64,000 nt of DNA, from positions 1 through 64,000 of the forward strand of contig NZ_QYYD01000025.1 of the NCBI RefSeq assembly GCF_003591005.1. The letters run 5' to 3'. A model generated the notes under the pieces. The model was not told the DNA's origin and ran no database searches. It saw only the letters and a list, made by a program, of their open reading frames with translations. Positions 8,765 through 17,890 of this stretch are shown here, piece after piece. Source of the DNA: Rhodopseudomonas palustris. Lineage in GTDB: Bacteria; Pseudomonadota; Alphaproteobacteria; Rhizobiales; Xanthobacteraceae. Numbering within the stretch: the first letter of the stretch is position 1; every line of letters starts with the position of its first letter. Made by a program: the position numbers and the translations under genes.

Positions 8765-10198
8765 TTAGCCCGGATGTGTCATTTTGTCCGGGCGGACGAG
8801 GCGATCGAATTCGGCTTCGGTCACCAACCCGAGCCGGAGCGCTTCTTCTTTCAACGTCGTGCCACGCTGATGCGCGGCTTTCGCAATCTTCGCGGCGTTA
8901 TCATAGCCGATTTTCGGCGCCAGTGCAGTCACCAGCATCAACGAACGCTGCATCAATTCGCCGATTCGCGTCTCGTCGGCGCGTATACCGTCGACGCAAT
9001 GGGTGGTGAACGACCGTGCTGCATCTGCGAGTAGTCCGATCGATTGCAGCATCGCCTGCGCCATCACCGGCTTGTACACGTTGAGCTCGAAGTGGCCCTG
9101 GCTACCGGCAACTGTCAGCGTGGTATGATTGCCGAAGACCTGGCAGCAAACCATGGTCATCGCTTCGCACTGGGTCGGGTTGACCTTGCCGGGCATGATC
9201 GACGAGCCGGGCTCGTTCTCCGGCAGGATCAGCTCGCCAAGTCCGGAGCGCGGCCCGGAGCCGAGCAGGCGGATGTCGTTGGCGATCTTGAACAGCGCGG
9301 TGGCGGCGGCGTTGATTGCGCCGTGAACCGAGACATAAGCGTCATTGCCGGCCAGCGCCTCGAATTTGTTCGGCGCGGTCACGAACGGCAGCTTGGTCAG
9401 GGCTGCGGCGCGCTGGGCGAACGCCCTGGCGAATTTCGGGTGGGCGTTGAGGCCGGTGCCGACGGCGGTGCCGCCCTGCGCCAGCGGGTAGAGCTCCTTC
9501 ACCGCGATCTTGAGCCGCGCCAGACTGCTCGCCACCTGCGCGGCGTAACCGGAGAATTCCTGGCCAAGCGTCAGCGGCGTGGCGTCCTGGGTGTGCGTGC
9601 GGCCGATCTTGACGATTTTGGCGAACGCCTTCTCCTTGCGGCGCAGCGCCTCGTGCAGCGCGGTCAGGCCGGGGATCAGATCCGACGTGATCGCCTGCGC
9701 AGCCGCAATGTGCATCGCGGTCGGGAACGAGTCGTTCGACGACTGGCTCATGTTGACGTGGTCATTCGGATGCACGGGCTGCTTGGCGCCGCGCTCGCCG
9801 CCGAGCAGTTCGTTGGCGCGATTGGCGATCACTTCGTTGAGGTTCATGTTGCTCTGGGTGCCGGAGCCGGTCTGCCAGACCACCAGCGGGAAGTGATCGT
9901 CGAGCTCGCCGCTGATCACTTCACGGGCGGCACGGACGATCGCGCCGGCGCGGCGCTGATCGAGCAGGCCGAGCTCGCGGTTGGTCTCGGCGGCTGCCAG
10001 CTTGACGATGCCGAGCGCGTGCACGAGGCCGATCGGCATCCGGTCGCGGCCGATCTTGAAATTCTGCCGCGATCGCTCGGTCTGCGCACCCCAGTAACGA
10101 TCGGCCGCCACCTCGATCGGACCGAAGCTGTCGGTCTCGGTGCGGGTTGCAGCCGCCGTTTTGTCGTCGGGGGTGCGGACCGTTGATTTGCGCGCCAT
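8765..10198 (-). CDS. fumC: Fumarate hydratase class II
   Basis: Interconverts fumarate and L-malate in the TCA cycle; oxygen-stable homotetrameric class II enzyme in the cytosol. The protein of about 477 residues contains [21 protein letters not shown] (substrate-binding region), [14 protein letters not shown] and the lyase signature [14 protein letters not shown] at 10198 ([12 protein letters not shown]) is preceded by GAGAGGA; the open frame reaches 10276 but those residues are not family-like. The first 25 residues or so are longer than in E. coli FumC. Its nearest neighbour upstream on the same strand is sspB, 85 bases away. Confidence 0.96.
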   Translation of the reverse strand: MARKSTVRTPDDKTAAATRTETDSFGPIEVAADRYWGAQTERSRQNFKIGRDRMPIGLVHALGIVKLAAAETNRELGLLDQRRAGAIVRAAREVISGELDDHFPLVVWQTGSGTQSNMNLNEVIANRANELLGGERGAKQPVHPNDHVNMSQSSNDSFPTAMHIAAAQAITSDLIPGLTALHEALRRKEKAFAKIVKIGRTHTQDATPLTLGQEFSGYAAQVASSLARLKIAVKELYPLAQGGTAVGTGLNAHPKFARAFAQRAAALTKLPFVTAPNKFEALAGNDAYVSVHGAINAAATALFKIANDIRLLGSGPRSGLGELILPENEPGSSIMPGKVNPTQCEAMTMVCCQVFGNHTTLTVAGSQGHFELNVYKPVMAQAMLQSIGLLADAARSFTTHCVDGIRADETRIGELMQRSLMLVTALAPKIGYDNAAKIAKAAHQRGTTLKEEALRLGLVTEAEFDRLVRPDKMTHPG

Positions 10199-10283
10199 TT
10201 CGTCCTCTCGGTGACGTTTGAAACCATGCAAAGGTGCCGCGGACGTTGTAGTCCACGGTGCGATTGCGCAATTCACGCGGCGG

Positions 10284-10799
10284 TTATTTCTTCCGGAAAC
10301 GGTCCAGCCGAACCACTTCGGCGCCTTCCGACTTCACCGGCTCCTCAGCTGGCGCGTCGGCCGCAGGCTCGGCCGCCACAGGCAGAGCAGCGGGCGGCGG
10401 CGGCGCATCCTCAGGGGCGTCAGCCGTCACCTCGGCGCTGCCGTCGTCGGCCTCGAATTGCAGGCCGAACTGCACCGACGGATCGAAGAAGCTCTTGATC
10501 GCCGAGAACGGCACCACCAGCCGCTCGGGAATGCCGCCGAACGACAGCCCCACCTCGAAGCGATCCTCCGTGACCACCAGATCCCAGAACTGGTGCTGCA
10601 GGATCACAGTCATCTCTTCCGGATACTGCGCGAGCAGCCGCGGCGACAGCTTCACGCCGTCCGCCCTGGACAGGAAGGTGATGAAGAAATGATGCTCGCC
10701 GGGCAGACCATGCTGGGCGACGTCGGTCAAGACCGTCCGCAGCACGCTGCGCAAAGCATCCCGCGCCAGCACGTCGTATCGGATGTGATCGGTCGCCAT
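10284..10799 (-). CDS. sspB: SspB, ClpXP adaptor (alphaproteobacterial type)
   Basis: A 171-residue adaptor that tethers ssrA-tagged proteins to the ClpXP protease. The N-terminal substrate-binding fold spans about residues 1-115 ([77 protein letters not shown]). A flexible Pro/Ala-rich linker follows ([15 protein letters not shown]), then a C-terminal ClpX-docking tail ([11 protein letters not shown]). This architecture matches Caulobacter-type SspB. It lies on the same strand and just downstream of the ssrA tmRNA gene, which makes the tag whose products SspB delivers. Confidence 0.92.
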   Translation of the reverse strand: MATDHIRYDVLARDALRSVLRTVLTDVAQHGLPGEHHFFITFLSRADGVKLSPRLLAQYPEEMTVILQHQFWDLVVTEDRFEVGLSFGGIPERLVVPFSAIKSFFDPSVQFGLQFEADDGSAEVTADAPEDAPPPPAALPVAAEPAADAPAEEPVKSEGAEVVRLDRFRKK

Positions 10800-10980
10800 T
10801 GAGTTGTCCTGTGCCTTGTCGTCTAGGTTCGCCTGACGCCTTCAACGCAAATCGATGCGTGCAGGTCCGACTCGCAGCCTGCCGCAGCGTATCCCGGTCC
10901 AAGCCTCGGGTCAGCAGGCATCGCGGCTGAATATTGGGCGGGCCGCGGCTTCCAGGAAGGGCAGGCAGAGCGAAGATTGA

Positions 10981-11307
10981 GTGGAGGCTTCTGTTGCCAG
11001 GTGCCTCCGAACCCCGCCTAACGGAGCTTAACCCGTTAGGACTTTAGACTTGGTTTTTCAAACTGCGTTACGCAGCCTGAGCAACCGGAGCATAGTTGTC
11101 GTTGGCAACTATTGCAGTAGCCCGATAACGGCGGAACAATACCGGGAAAAAGCGAGTCCTTTACGCCCTCGTCGATCCTGTTTCGCCCCCGCCAAAGCCC
11201 GCGCCGGTCGGGAGCGGCGGGCTTTGGTGGAGGCGCCGGGTACTGCCCCCGGGTCCGAATGGTTTATTGCGACGGCCATTTATTTCCATAGTCGGGTTGC
11301 CCCGACG
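10981..11307 (-). ncRNA. ssrA: tmRNA, circularly permuted two-piece form
   Basis: Trans-translation RNA that rescues stalled ribosomes. On the minus strand the order is acceptor piece, spacer, coding piece. The acceptor piece ends CGCCTCC-A-CCA (11235 down to 11225). A 34-base spacer with a strong GC hairpin follows. The coding piece begins at 11190 with GGGGGCG, which pairs perfectly with CGCCTCC (one G.U) to rebuild the 7-bp acceptor stem, and continues AAACAGGATCGACGAGGG like other tmRNA 5' ends. The tag frame, resume codon GCC at 11106 to TAA at 11068, encodes ANDNYAPVAQAA. After it come hairpins CCTAACGG/CCGTTAGG and GGAGGC/GCCTCC. The outer ends (about 11307 and 10981) are estimates. 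Permutation is the known alphaproteobacterial state. Confidence 0.93.
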
Positions 11308-11312
11308 TTCCC

Positions 11313-11342
11313 AATATAGGCGGCGAAGGCCGGTGGCGGAAG
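11313..11342 (-). promoter_or_regulatory. Probable promoter of ssrA
   Basis: On the minus strand a TATATT -10 element (11318-11313) lies just before the expected tmRNA 5' end, with a weak TTCCGC -35 candidate 17 bases upstream. The -10 is convincing; the -35 is poor. Confidence 0.45.
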
Positions 11343-11434
11343 GGCGTTGGCGAGGAATCTCGTCCGTGTGCAGAACTGTAGCGGGGCGCGCAAAAGCGGT
11401 GGCCGGTCGAAGGCCTGCGTTCTACAGCTGGGCG

Positions 11435-12022
11435 ATGGTCGCCGATCCTTCCGCAGGTCCAAACGCCGCTCCGGTTCCAAAACCCGAGCTCGGCGAATTA
11501 TTCGTCGCTTTTGCGCTGATGTCGCTCGCCGGCTTCGGCGGCGTGCTGGTCTGGGCCCGGCGCGGTATCGTCGAGAAGCACCGTTGGATGACCGCGGACG
11601 AGTTCAACGAGACGTTCGCGCTGTGTCATTTCCTGCCGGGGCCGAACATCGTCAATCTCTCTGTGGTGTTCGGCTCGCGGATTCGCGGCATTCCCGGCGC
11701 GCTCGCCGCCTTCACCGGTCTGCTCGCTCCACCAGTGCTGATCGTCACCGCGCTCGCGGCGCTGTATGCGCAATATGGTGAGATCGACGCGCTGCGCCGC
11801 GCACTCGCCGGCGTCGCCTGCGTGGCCATCGGGCTGCTGTTCGCGGTCACCTTCAAGATGCTGATGCCGCTCCTGCGCAAGCGCGATCCGTTGGCTCTGG
11901 CGCTGCTGGCGGCCGTGTTCGTGGCGATCGGCGTGCTCCGGCTGCCGCTGCCGGTCGTGCTCGGCGTCATGGTTCCGCTCAGCATCGGCGCCAACTACGT
12001 CCTGGCGAGGCGGGCGCGATGA
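11435..12022 (+). CDS. Chromate-transporter family (ChrA) half protein 1
   Basis: A 195-residue membrane protein with one CHR domain: FVAFALMSLAGFGGVLVWARRGIVEKHRWM, then DEFNETFALCHFLPGPN, the hallmark Pro-Gly-Pro-Asn motif, followed by about four further hydrophobic segments. Short CHR proteins work as pairs of opposite membrane orientation; the partner follows with an ATGA overlap. Transport of chromate is the family name only; sulfate or another anion is possible. I chose ATG 11435 because the longer open frame to 11267 overlaps the tmRNA gene on the other strand and is not family-like. Confidence 0.85.
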   Translation: MVADPSAGPNAAPVPKPELGELFVAFALMSLAGFGGVLVWARRGIVEKHRWMTADEFNETFALCHFLPGPNIVNLSVVFGSRIRGIPGALAAFTGLLAPPVLIVTALAALYAQYGEIDALRRALAGVACVAIGLLFAVTFKMLMPLLRKRDPLALALLAAVFVAIGVLRLPLPVVLGVMVPLSIGANYVLARRAR

Positions 12023-12555
12023 GCGGTGGCGATGCCTCGCTCGGTTCGCTTGCTGCGACGTTCGGGGTGATGTCGCTGTTCGCGATCGGCGGTGCCAATG
12101 CGGCGGTCCCGGAGATCCACCGTATCGTCGTCGACGTCCACCATTGGCTCACCGATCAGCAATTCGCCGATGCCTACGCGATCGCGCAGCTGTCGCCCGG
12201 CCCCAACGTGCTGATCGTGACGTTGATCGGCTATCAGGTCGCCGGCGTGCTTGGTGCAATGGTGGCGACGTTGTCGATGTGCGGCCCGACCGCGGCAGCC
12301 GCGTACGTCGTGAGCCGCGTGCTCGGCCGCTCCAGCCATTCGCCCTGGCCAAGGATCATTCAGGCGGCGCTGGTGCCGCTGTCGATCGGGCTGATGGGGG
12401 CGAGCGGCCTCGTGCTCGCGGTCACTTCCAATCGCTCGATCGGCGCGGCGCTGGTCACCATCGCCGTGGCGGTCGTGGCCGGAGCCACACGGGTCAATCC
12501 GCTGTGGCTGTTGATCGGCGGCGGCGTCTTGGGTTTCACTGGCGTTATCGGCTGA
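12019..12555 (+). CDS. Chromate-transporter family (ChrA) half protein 2
   Basis: A 178-residue partner of the preceding gene, with the matching core: MSLFAIGGANAAVPEIHRIVVDVHHWL, then DQQFADAYAIAQLSPGPNVLIVT and several hydrophobic helices. It overlaps its partner by four bases (ATGA), indicating coupled translation and a 1:1 heterodimer. A tctB-like gene begins 69 bases downstream on the same strand, so co-transcription with the Tct system is possible. Confidence 0.85.
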   Translation: MSGGDASLGSLAATFGVMSLFAIGGANAAVPEIHRIVVDVHHWLTDQQFADAYAIAQLSPGPNVLIVTLIGYQVAGVLGAMVATLSMCGPTAAAAYVVSRVLGRSSHSPWPRIIQAALVPLSIGLMGASGLVLAVTSNRSIGAALVTIAVAVVAGATRVNPLWLLIGGGVLGFTGVIG

Positions 12556-12624
12556 AAATAGGTAGGCAGGTTAGCAAGGCCGCTCACAACAAACGGGCGC
12601 GAAGACGACAACGGGGAGGGTGTG

Positions 12625-13125
12625 ATGAGCGAAGCGCCGAGCGGGCTCTCGGAGAAATCCGTATTCCCGAAATGGATCCGGGGGCCGCAAGACTTCGTCG
12701 GCGGACTCGCGCTGGTCGCGGTGGCAGCCTTTGCGTTGTTCGCTTCCAGCGATCTTCAAGGCATGCAGGGGTTCTCGTTCGGTGCGGGCACTGCGCCGCG
12801 CATCTTCGCCATCCTGCTACTCGTGCTCGGCGCATTGCTCACGATCAGCGCGGTACTGGTCGACGGCGAGCCGATGGCCAAGTTCCATTGGCGCGGCCCG
12901 TTGTTCGTCGTCCTCGCCATCCTGTCTTTCGCTGCGACAATCCGTCCGCTCGGTCTGATCGTCTCTGCTTTCGCGAGCTTCATGATCTCCGCGCTCGGAA
13001 CGCCGGAGACACGCTGGAAGCAAACGATCATCGTCGGCGCCGTGCTGACGGCCGGTTGCAGCCTGCTGTTTCCATACGCGCTCGGCCTGCCGATGCCGCT
13101 GTATCCCAGCTTCCTGATCCGGTGA
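12625..13125 (+). CDS. tctB: Tripartite tricarboxylate transporter small subunit TctB
   Basis: A 166-residue protein with four predicted membrane helices (about 23-41, 55-78, 90-117, 130-150). This is the small membrane subunit of a binding-protein-dependent secondary carboxylate importer. The motif GFSFGAGTAPRIFAILLLVLGALL is typical. The start is ATG 12625, preceded by GGGGAGG; a GTG lies one codon earlier. The tctA start follows eight bases after the stop, so the two are one operon. The order B-A-C differs from the classic C-B-A order. Confidence 0.82.
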   Translation: MSEAPSGLSEKSVFPKWIRGPQDFVGGLALVAVAAFALFASSDLQGMQGFSFGAGTAPRIFAILLLVLGALLTISAVLVDGEPMAKFHWRGPLFVVLAILSFAATIRPLGLIVSAFASFMISALGTPETRWKQTIIVGAVLTAGCSLLFPYALGLPMPLYPSFLIR

Positions 13126-13132
13126 ATGCGCG

Positions 13133-14650
13133 ATGCTTGATCTGTTCTCGAACCTCGCGCTCGGCTTTCAGGTCGCAGCTTCGCCGACCAATCTCGGACT
13201 CTGCCTGGTCGGCGCGCTGGTCGGCACGCTGGTGGGCGTGCTGCCCGGCATCGGCACCATCGCCACCGTGGCGATGTTGTTGCCGATCACCTTCGGCTTG
13301 CCGCCGGTCGGCGCGCTGATCATGCTCGCCGGCATCTATTACGGCGCGCAGTACGGCGGTTCCACCACCTCGATCCTGGTCAACATTCCCGGCGAAGCCG
13401 GGTCCGTGGTCACGGCGCTGGACGGCTTCCAGATGGCGAAGCAGGGGCGAGCCGGCCCGGCGCTGGCGATCGCTGCAATCGGTTCGTTCTTCGCCGGTTG
13501 CGCCGCCACCGTTCTGATCGCCGTGCTCGGCGCGCCGCTGACCAAGCTGGCGCTGGCGTTTGGTCCGGCCGAGTACTTCTCGCTGATGGTGCTCGGCCTG
13601 ATCTTCGCGGTGGTGCTGGCCAAAGGCTCGGTGCTGAAGGCGATCGCCATGATCGTGTTCGGTCTGCTGCTGTCGATGGTCGGCTCCGACATCGAGACCG
13701 GCGCGTCGCGGATGACCTTCGGCATTCCCGAACTGGCCGACGGCCTCGGCTTCGCCACGGTGGCGATGGGCGTGTTCGGCTTCGCCGAGATCATCCGGAA
13801 TCTCGATACCGGCGCGGAGTCGGACCGGCAGCTAGTGCAGAACAAGATCACCGGCCTGATGCCGACCAGGAAGGATCTGATCGCTTCCGCGCCAGCGATC
13901 GCGCGGGGCACCGTTCTCGGCTCGATCCTCGGCATTCTGCCCGGCGGCGGCGCCGTGATCGCATCGTTCGCCGCCTACACGCTGGAAAAGAAGATCTCGC
14001 GCGATCCGAAGCGGTTCGGCCGCGGCGCGATCGAAGGCGTGGCGGCGCCGGAAAGCGCCAACAATGCCGCGGCACAGACGTCTTTCATCCCGCTGCTGAC
14101 GCTCGGCATTCCGCCGAACGCCGTGATGGCGCTGATGGTCGGCGCCATGACCATCCACGGCATCGTGCCGGGACCGCAGGTGATGCAGAAGCAGCCCGAC
14201 CTGGTGTGGGGCATGATCGCCTCGATGTGGATCGGCAATCTGATGCTGCTGGTCATCAACCTGCCGATGGTCGGCATCTGGGTGCGATTGCTGCGCGTGC
14301 CTTACCGGCTGTTGTTTCCGGCGATCGTGGTGTTCTGCTCGATCGGCATCTACTCGGTGAACAATGCGCCGATGGACGTCGTGCTGGCCGGCGTGTTCGG
14401 CCTGATCGGCTATTGGCTGGTCAAACACGATTTCGAGCCGGCGCCGCTGCTGCTCGGCATGGTGCTGGGCCCGCTGATGGAGGAGAACCTCCGCCGCGCT
14501 CTGCTGATCTCGCGCGGCGATGCCACCGTGTTCGTGACCCGGCCGTTGTCCGCGACGCTGCTGGCGATCGCCGCGGGGCTGCTGATTCTCGCGGTGCTGC
14601 CGTCGCTGCGGCGCAAGCGCGACGAGGTCTTCGTCGAGTCGGAGGGGTAG
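13133..14650 (+). CDS. tctA: Tripartite tricarboxylate transporter large subunit TctA
   Basis: A 505-residue membrane protein with about 11-12 helices that carries solute with cation symport. The family motifs are GTLVGVLPGIGTIATVAML near residues 33-52, YYGAQYGGSTTSILVNIPGE near 70-89, and a second GILPGGGAVIASFAAYTLEK block near 265. All are well conserved, so the protein is probably functional. It sits between tctB and two tandem binding-protein genes. The carboxylate carried cannot be read from the sequence. Confidence 0.93.
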   Translation: MLDLFSNLALGFQVAASPTNLGLCLVGALVGTLVGVLPGIGTIATVAMLLPITFGLPPVGALIMLAGIYYGAQYGGSTTSILVNIPGEAGSVVTALDGFQMAKQGRAGPALAIAAIGSFFAGCAATVLIAVLGAPLTKLALAFGPAEYFSLMVLGLIFAVVLAKGSVLKAIAMIVFGLLLSMVGSDIETGASRMTFGIPELADGLGFATVAMGVFGFAEIIRNLDTGAESDRQLVQNKITGLMPTRKDLIASAPAIARGTVLGSILGILPGGGAVIASFAAYTLEKKISRDPKRFGRGAIEGVAAPESANNAAAQTSFIPLLTLGIPPNAVMALMVGAMTIHGIVPGPQVMQKQPDLVWGMIASMWIGNLMLLVINLPMVGIWVRLLRVPYRLLFPAIVVFCSIGIYSVNNAPMDVVLAGVFGLIGYWLVKHDFEPAPLLLGMVLGPLMEENLRRALLISRGDATVFVTRPLSATLLAIAAGLLILAVLPSLRRKRDEVFVESEG

Positions 14651-14750
14651 AAAGCAAGCTGCGGCGTTACGCCACTCTGGTCGAGTGTTAGCTGTTCGGA
14701 TGTTGTGGCGCGCAAGTAAGAATCCTGCAGGGGCTAGGAGACGTTCCACC

Positions 14751-15737
14751 ATGAAGTTGTTTGCTCGATTGCTGCGGCTCGGCCGCTTTACGCTGGCGGC
14801 CGGCGCCTTGCTGGCGACGCCGGCGCTGGCGGCCGACTACCCGACACGAACTATCACCATGATCGTGCCGTTCGCGGCCGGTGGCCCGACCGACGTGATC
14901 GCCCGTATCGTGGCGCAGCACATGTCGACGACGCTGGGCCAGGCGATCGTGATCGAGAACGTGGTCGGCGCCGGCGGTACCACCGCGACCACCCGCGCGG
15001 CCCGCGCCAATCCGGATGGCTACACCATCATCACCGGCCACATGGGCACCCATGCGGCCGCCGTGCCGCTGTATCCGAAGCTCGCTTATGATCCGCGCAA
15101 GGACTTTGCGCCGGTGTCGCTGCTCGCCGGCACGCCGATCCTGATCCTGGCGCGGACCGATTTCCCGCCGAAGGATCTGGCCGAGTTCATCACCTACACC
15201 AAGGCCAATGGCGACAAGCTGAACCAGGCCCACGCCGGCGTCGGTTCGGTCTCTCACGTATCGTGCCAGCTGCTCGACTCCGTGCTGGGCATTAAGCCGA
15301 CCGGCGTACCGTTCAACGGCACCGGCCCGGCGATGAACGCGCTGGTCGGCAAGCAGGTCGATTTCATGTGCGACCAGATCGTCAACGCGGTGCCGCAGAT
15401 CAAGGGCGGTACCATCAAGGCCTATGCGATCGCCACACCGACGCGAAATCCGTCGCTACCGGACGTCCCGACGACGACCGAGGCCGGTCTGCCGAATTTC
15501 CAGGCTCAGGCCTGGAACGCGATCTTCGCCCCGAAGGGGACGCCGGAGCCGATCGTGGCGGCGCTGAACGCCGCGGCCGTAAAGGCACTCGACGACGACA
15601 ACGTCCGCAAGCGGCTGCTCGATCTCGGCAGCGTGATTCCCGAGAAGGCGGACCGCTCGCCCGAGGCGCTTGGCAAGCTGGTCGAGTCCGAGATTGCCAA
15701 ATGGACCCCGGTGCTGACGGAGTCGGCAGCGAAATAG
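14751..15737 (+). CDS. Bug/TctC-family periplasmic binding protein 1
   Basis: A 328-residue periplasmic receptor that delivers a carboxylate-type ligand to TctAB. A Sec signal peptide spans residues 1-26 or so (RFTLAAGALLATPALA-A). The Bug pattern follows: YPTRTITMIVPFAAGGPTDVIAR, GQAIVIENVVGAGGTTATTRAA, and a C-terminal NAIFAPKGTPEPIV. ATG 14751 follows CTAGGAG. It has an obvious paralogue immediately downstream, sharing GHMGTHAAAV, TGVPF-GTGPAM and VDFMCDQIVNAV blocks. The two may recognise different ligands for one transporter. Confidence 0.9.
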   Translation: MKLFARLLRLGRFTLAAGALLATPALAADYPTRTITMIVPFAAGGPTDVIARIVAQHMSTTLGQAIVIENVVGAGGTTATTRAARANPDGYTIITGHMGTHAAAVPLYPKLAYDPRKDFAPVSLLAGTPILILARTDFPPKDLAEFITYTKANGDKLNQAHAGVGSVSHVSCQLLDSVLGIKPTGVPFNGTGPAMNALVGKQVDFMCDQIVNAVPQIKGGTIKAYAIATPTRNPSLPDVPTTTEAGLPNFQAQAWNAIFAPKGTPEPIVAALNAAAVKALDDDNVRKRLLDLGSVIPEKADRSPEALGKLVESEIAKWTPVLTESAAK

Positions 15738-15860
15738 CGCCAGGTCCGCCGATCGCGCCGAAAGGAGGCTGTCGGCGGGCAGGCCAAACATGTTACTCGT
15801 TGTTCGGCGTGTTCCGGCTGACGGCCACGCCTCCGTGGAAGCGTGGTGGTCGGCCGGCCT

Positions 15861-15890
15861 CGGACGGGTGTCACCCGTCCGGCGAATTTT
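15861..15890 (+). terminator. Hairpin with short T-run between the two binding-protein genes
   Basis: CGGACGGGTG-TCACCCGTCCG (15861-15881) is a perfect inverted repeat followed by GCGAATTTT. It could end or attenuate the transcript between the two tctC-like genes. The T-run is only four bases and starts a few bases late, so the call is tentative. Confidence 0.45.
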
Positions 15891-15937
15891 CAATCAATCA
15901 TTTCGAGATCACGAGCTCATTCTGGCGGAGACAGAAG

Positions 15938-16948
15938 ATGCTTTGGTTCGCGCAGGCGACAGCGCTGAGGCGTATGGCGACTGTGATGGCCGCCATCATG
16001 GCGTTTCCCTTGCTGCTGGCCGAGCCCGCCGCCGCTGAGCGAGCTTCGAGCTACCCGTCGCGTCCCCTCAGATTGATCGTGCCGTTCGCCAAGGGCGGAC
16101 CGACCGACGTCGTCGCACGGCTGATTTCACCCGAGATGGCGAAGTCGCTCGGCCAGCCGGTCGTGGTCGAGAACATCGTCGGCGCTGGCGGCACCATCGG
16201 CACGCTGCGGGCCGCGCAGGCGGCGCCGGATGGCTACACCCTGATCCTGGGGCACATGGGCACTCACGCGGCGGCGGTGGCGCTGTATCCAGGTCTCGGC
16301 TATCGGCCGGATGTCGATTTCGTCCCGGTCGCGCTGGTGGCCCGGATGCCGGTGCTGCTGCTGGCCCGGCGTCAATTCCCCGCCGCGAACCTTGCCGAAT
16401 TCGTCGCCTATGTCCGCAGCCATCAGGATCGCATCAACGTCGCGCATGCCGGCGTCGGCTCGGTCTCTTATGCGTCCTGCATGCTGCTCAATCATCTGCT
16501 CGACATTAACCCCACAGGCGTGCCGTTCAGCGGCACCGGCCCGGCCATGGATGCGCTGGTCGCCGGGCAGGTCGATTACATGTGCGACCAGATCGTCAAT
16601 GCGGTGCTGCCGCTGCGCACCGAAGTGATCAAGGCTTACGCGGTCGCCGGCGCGGATCGCGATCCGTCGGTGCCGTCGGTGCCGACCGCCGCCGAGGCCG
16701 GTCTGCCGCAGTTCCAGGTCGAGGCCTGGAACGCGGTCTTCGCGCCGAAGGACACGCCGCCGGAAGTCATCGCCATTCTGAACGCCGCGGTGGTCCAGGC
16801 GCTGGACCGCCCGGAGGTCCGCGAGCCGATGGTGGGGCTCGGCGGCGTGGTTCCGCCGCGCGACCAGCGCACGCCGGCGGTGCTGGCGGCGCTGGTGAGT
16901 TCCGAATTGCCGAAATGGCGTCAGGCATTGAAGCGGCCGGCGCCCTGA
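15938..16948 (+). CDS. Bug/TctC-family periplasmic binding protein 2
   Basis: A 336-residue paralogue of the preceding binding protein. The signal peptide covers about residues 1-33 (MATVMAAIMAFPLLLAEPAAA). Blocks YPSRPLRLIVPFAKGGPTDV, GQPVVVENIVGAGGTIGTLRAA, GHMGTHAAAVALYP and NAVFAPKDTPPEVI align throughout with protein 1. ATG 15938 is preceded by GGCGGAG. The upstream gap of 200 bases holds a hairpin, so it may be made at a different level from protein 1. Confidence 0.9.
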   Translation: MLWFAQATALRRMATVMAAIMAFPLLLAEPAAAERASSYPSRPLRLIVPFAKGGPTDVVARLISPEMAKSLGQPVVVENIVGAGGTIGTLRAAQAAPDGYTLILGHMGTHAAAVALYPGLGYRPDVDFVPVALVARMPVLLLARRQFPAANLAEFVAYVRSHQDRINVAHAGVGSVSYASCMLLNHLLDINPTGVPFSGTGPAMDALVAGQVDYMCDQIVNAVLPLRTEVIKAYAVAGADRDPSVPSVPTAAEAGLPQFQVEAWNAVFAPKDTPPEVIAILNAAVVQALDRPEVREPMVGLGGVVPPRDQRTPAVLAALVSSELPKWRQALKRPAP

Positions 16949-17095
16949 CAAACCGGTTGGCAAAACGCAGGTGCCGCGGATATGGTCGGTCGGCTGCTTG
17001 GGGCTGGTTTCGACCGCGAGTCCATGATCCGCAGCCCGTCCGCAAGCCGTAGCCGAAGGCCGCGCGGGCGGAGCATCCGTGAGCACCCAGCGCCG

Positions 17096-17890
17096 ATGAT
17101 CCAGTACCACGACCTGCTCGAACGCATCCTCGCCGACGGCGCGGAGAAGACCGACCGTACCGGCACCGGGACGCTATCGGTATTCGGCCATCAGATGCGC
17201 TTCAATCTGGCGGCCGGCTTTCCGATGCTGACCACCAAGCGCTTGCCGCTGAAGGCGATCGTGCACGAGCTGCTGTGGTTTCTGCAGGGCGATACCAACA
17301 TCAAATATCTGCACGACCACGGCGTGACGATCTGGGACGAGTGGGCGGACGCCAACGGCGATCTCGGCCCGGTCTACGGCGCACAATGGCGCTCCTGGCC
17401 GACCGCCGACGGCGGCTCGATCGACCAGATTGCAAATGTGATCGAGATGATCAAACGCACGCCGGACTCGCGCCGGCTGATCGTGACGGCGTGGAATCCG
17501 GCCGACGTCGAGAAGATGGCGCTGCCGCCGTGCCACTGCCTTTTCCAGTTCTACGTCGCCAACGGCAGGCTGTCGTGCCAGCTGTATCAGCGCTCGGCGG
17601 ACGTGTTTCTCGGCGTGCCGTTCAACATCGCGTCCTATGCGCTGCTGACCATGATGGTGGCGCAGGTGACGGGGCTGAAGCCGGGCGAGTTCATCCACAC
17701 GCTCGGCGACGCGCATCTGTATTCCAACCACCTGGAGCAGGCGCGGCTGCAACTGACCCGCTCGCCGCGCCCGTTGCCGGTGATGTCGATCAACCCCGAC
17801 GTCAAGGACATCTTCGGCTTCCGTTTCGAGGACTTCACGCTCCACGGTTACGATCCGCATCCGCACATCAAGGCCGAGGTGGCGGTGTGA
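17096..17890 (+). CDS. thyA: Thymidylate synthase
   Basis: Makes dTMP from dUMP with methylene-tetrahydrofolate. At 264 residues it equals the E. coli enzyme in length. It has the nucleophile in [12 protein letters not shown] (Cys146, the E. coli number), the folate/dUMP motif [19 protein letters not shown], and the dUMP phosphate Arg region [14 protein letters not shown] 17096 gives the family start [12 protein letters not shown]; the longer open frame from 16982 is not family-like. The stop overlaps the folA GTG start, coupling dTMP synthesis to recycling of the dihydrofolate it produces. Confidence 0.97.
   Translation: MIQYHDLLERILADGAEKTDRTGTGTLSVFGHQMRFNLAAGFPMLTTKRLPLKAIVHELLWFLQGDTNIKYLHDHGVTIWDEWADANGDLGPVYGAQWRSWPTADGGSIDQIANVIEMIKRTPDSRRLIVTAWNPADVEKMALPPCHCLFQFYVANGRLSCQLYQRSADVFLGVPFNIASYALLTMMVAQVTGLKPGEFIHTLGDAHLYSNHLEQARLQLTRSPRPLPVMSINPDVKDIFGFRFEDFTLHGYDPHPHIKAEVAV

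Noticed and set aside
9044-10186. 380-codon plus-strand open frame
   Set aside because: Antisense shadow of fumC in high-GC sequence.
11050-11319. 89-codon plus-strand frame reading ...LVEAPGTAPGSEWFIATAI
   Set aside because: It lies antisense over the tmRNA gene; such frames are common false annotations over this RNA.
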